Shown here: positions 62,869 to 64,000 of the stretch, one piece after another
How positions within the stretch are numbered: the first letter of the stretch is position 1
Layout of the letters: each line of letters begins with the position of its first letter
DNA from: CAZPQN01 sp964588795
Lineage (GTDB): Bacteria; Fidelibacterota; UBA2242
Reading direction: 5' to 3'
Assembly (NCBI GenBank): GCA_964588795.1
Contig: CAZPQN010000007.1
Span: forward strand, 23,008-87,007
Length of the DNA stretch: 64,000 bases
Made by a program: the position numbers and the translations under genes
Notes under the pieces: generated by a model
Told to the model about the DNA's origin: nothing
What the model saw: the letters and a program-made list of their open reading frames with translations, nothing else
The model's database searches: none

Positions 62869-63360
62869 TCATACAGCGCCCAGGCGATCCAGTATGCGTT
62901 GAGGATAGACAGTAAGATTAAGATTAGTATATGCGTTGATTATGATGTCTTTTAACCATTGAGGACCACTCTGACTGTTGATTTGATCGGGTATTCCCTG
63001 CAGGACGCCGATGATTCCCTGAATAGACAGGTCAATCGTCGGAATGCTAATGGAATTACTAACCGTATAAGCATAGGGGATGGTGACAGAACCAGCTGTC
63101 ACGTATCCGGTTATTGTAGCCTTGAATGTTATACTTCCAGAATGTAATTCAACTCTCGGAGCGCTGATCCGAATCTTGTACGAATCGGTACCATACGTCC
63201 CTTCTGGTTGGGGAAAAACCTGGGTTTGAATGAAGGTTGACATCGCCACTTCGGAAATCTCGAAAGACATCTCGATTTCATGCGCCCGATAATCCGGATC
63301 GGCGTAAATGAATAAATAACTCGACCAAAGAATGAAAAGCAGTTTAAAATTCGTTTTCAT
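62869..63360 (-). CDS. N-terminal part of a secreted protein, unknown beta-rich domain
   Basis: A 163-residue frame with a signal peptide (MKTNFKLLFILWSSYLFIYA, cut about residue 20), then a beta-rich domain (YKIRISAPRVELHSGSITFKA, VTIPYAYTVSNSISIPTIDL) ending with a helix PQWLKDIIINAY and a strand. I do not recognise the family; the pattern of long amphipathic strands plus helix suggests a lipid-binding-type fold, as a guess. It stops just before the T9SS-tail fragment in the -1 neighbour frame and is probably the N-terminus of the same gene. The DNA is clearly AT-richer than that before 62,900. Confidence 0.65.
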   Translation of the reverse strand: MKTNFKLLFILWSSYLFIYADPDYRAHEIEMSFEISEVAMSTFIQTQVFPQPEGTYGTDSYKIRISAPRVELHSGSITFKATITGYVTAGSVTIPYAYTVSNSISIPTIDLSIQGIIGVLQGIPDQINSQSGPQWLKDIIINAYTNLNLTVYPQRILDRLGAV

Positions 63361-63475
63361 AATAGATACCCTTTCTGAAAAGTGTTAAAAAATCTAATGG
63401 GAGAATCTCTCTCCTGTCCAGCGGATAGGTAACTATAGGAAGATTCCGCGATGTTTCTAAAACAGGATTTTTATT
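63361..63475. other. AT-rich intergenic region
   Basis: 115 bp between two minus-strand genes; 63361-63420 has 21 G/C in 60. AGAAAGGG just upstream (minus strand) of the 63360 ATG could be its ribosome-binding site. No clear terminator for the upstream partial gene is seen. Confidence 0.4.
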
Positions 63476-64000
63476 CTATCGATAGCCGCGAATGATTACA
63501 CCATGACTGGCGTCTCTGGCTATACCAGCCGCAACAACAAAATTTCGTTTAAAATCAGCCCTTGGCCAGGTAATATCCCAGAAAAGCTCATTATTGGTTA
63601 TCCAGTTTTCACCATTATAATGAACCCAAATCGAACCAAAACCGAAAACATCATTCCGATCCTGTGCAATAATACTGGCAAGGGCTTCATCTTTTGTAGA
63701 AGGGATTATTTCTGATGAATTGCGTAAGAAGTCATAAACCCACAATCCCGCCGCGGTCTGAAAATAGGCATAATTATCGTAGACACCAACAGACATAACT
63801 TCACCAAATTTTCCATCGGTTGGGGCCGACTTATCGGTATAATAAATCATTTTCATATTTCCATTATCAAAATGCCAGACGCAACATTCGTAGGGTGTCA
63901 GGATATTATCGCCGACGATAAATACATGCTTGCCGTCGGGTGTACCTTTCACATCCGAATAGCGAATGGTATTACCCGTAGGAACACGTGTAAACGATTG
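63476..64000 (-). CDS. Partial gene, beta-propeller-like protein of unknown function
   Basis: The frame is open from the right edge of the window to the stop at 63476, giving the last 174 residues of a larger protein. Strings such as GTPDGKHVFIVGDN, CCVWHFDNGNMKMIYY, NYAYFQTAAGLWVYDF and SIWVHYNGENW recur at about 40-residue intervals, as in propeller blades or two-component-regulator-type propellers. No T9SS tail is present at its C-terminus. The 5' end is outside the window. Function unknown. Confidence 0.65.
   Translation of the reverse strand, partial: QSFTRVPTGNTIRYSDVKGTPDGKHVFIVGDNILTPYECCVWHFDNGNMKMIYYTDKSAPTDGKFGEVMSVGVYDNYAYFQTAAGLWVYDFLRNSSEIIPSTKDEALASIIAQDRNDVFGFGSIWVHYNGENWITNNELFWDITWPRADFKRNFVVAAGIARDASHGVIIRGYR

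Noticed and set aside
1..64000. CRISPR arrays, insertion sequences, prophage or toxin-antitoxin genes
   Set aside because: I found no regularly spaced repeats, transposase or integrase motifs, or phage structural genes anywhere in the window.

Overview
The window reads as one draft-genome scaffold from a diderm (LPS-bearing) bacterium of the FCB superphylum, outside or basal to classical Bacteroidetes; I cannot place it more precisely. Evidence: WaaA and a GT9 glycosyltransferase (lipid A/LPS core), BamA/TamA-type and PorV-type outer-membrane barrels, two C-terminal type IX secretion (T9SS) sorting domains, a GldA/GldF/GldG-like ABC transporter, and a Bacteroidetes-style pair of a stand-alone GT5 N-terminal domain next to a DUF4270-like envelope protein. 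The sequence is gene-dense and nearly all genes lie on the + strand. Sampled lines of coding sequence run near 55-60% GC, dropping to about 36-40% after roughly 62,900. One 100-N gap (4847-4946) is flanked by identical 55-bp ends.

Layout. 78-1748 (-): a YtcJ-type amidohydrolase. 1984-7613: tatC, a polyprenyl diphosphate synthase, a GT9 transferase, waaA (interrupted by the gap) and two ECF/CbiO-type ATPases, mostly joined by 4-nt stop/start overlaps. 7639-15871: housekeeping genes pgsA, ftsY, rimO, an rmlA-like nucleotidyltransferase, mtaB, a deoxynucleoside kinase, purN and purH. 15886-21211: the elongasome operon mreB-mreC-mreD-mrdA-rodA. 21294-26756: envelope genes (CpoB/YbgF-like, GT5-N domain, DUF4270-like, outer-membrane barrel, TPR lipoprotein). 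26756-29239: rpiB, glyA, nrdR and a 54-residue Trm112-like protein. 29390-39207: a PorV-like barrel, an M6-peptidase-like T9SS cargo that has lost its zinc site, a gluzincin/beta-propeller/barrel protein, a DUF5683-like protein, a BamD-like lipoprotein and nadD, which appears to start at CTG. 39285-45681: lepA, a CPBP membrane protease, an LTA-synthase-like enzyme, tRNA-Ser(GCU) on the minus strand and an acyl-CoA ligase. 45863-54856: tamB, tamA, clpB and a TPR lipoprotein. 54870-62338: MoxR-DUF58-BatD-like genes joined to GldA-GldF-GldG-DUF4340, closed by a strong terminator. 62424-64000 (-): a frame-broken T9SS cargo gene and an unidentified partial gene, in AT-richer DNA.

How the genes fit together. 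Most of the window builds or polices the cell envelope: LPS core assembly, the lateral-wall elongation machinery, Tat export, Tam/Bam-type outer-membrane insertion, BamD/CpoB-like TPR proteins, and T9SS shuttle and cargo proteins. No core T9SS machine genes (SprA, PorU, GldK-N) are present. Translational coupling through NTGA stop/start overlaps (ATGA, GTGA, TTGA and apparently CTGA) recurs throughout. The most unusual region is 29-39 kb, where a dead metalloprotease-like T9SS cargo is translationally coupled to a predicted live gluzincin fused to a propeller and an outer-membrane barrel.
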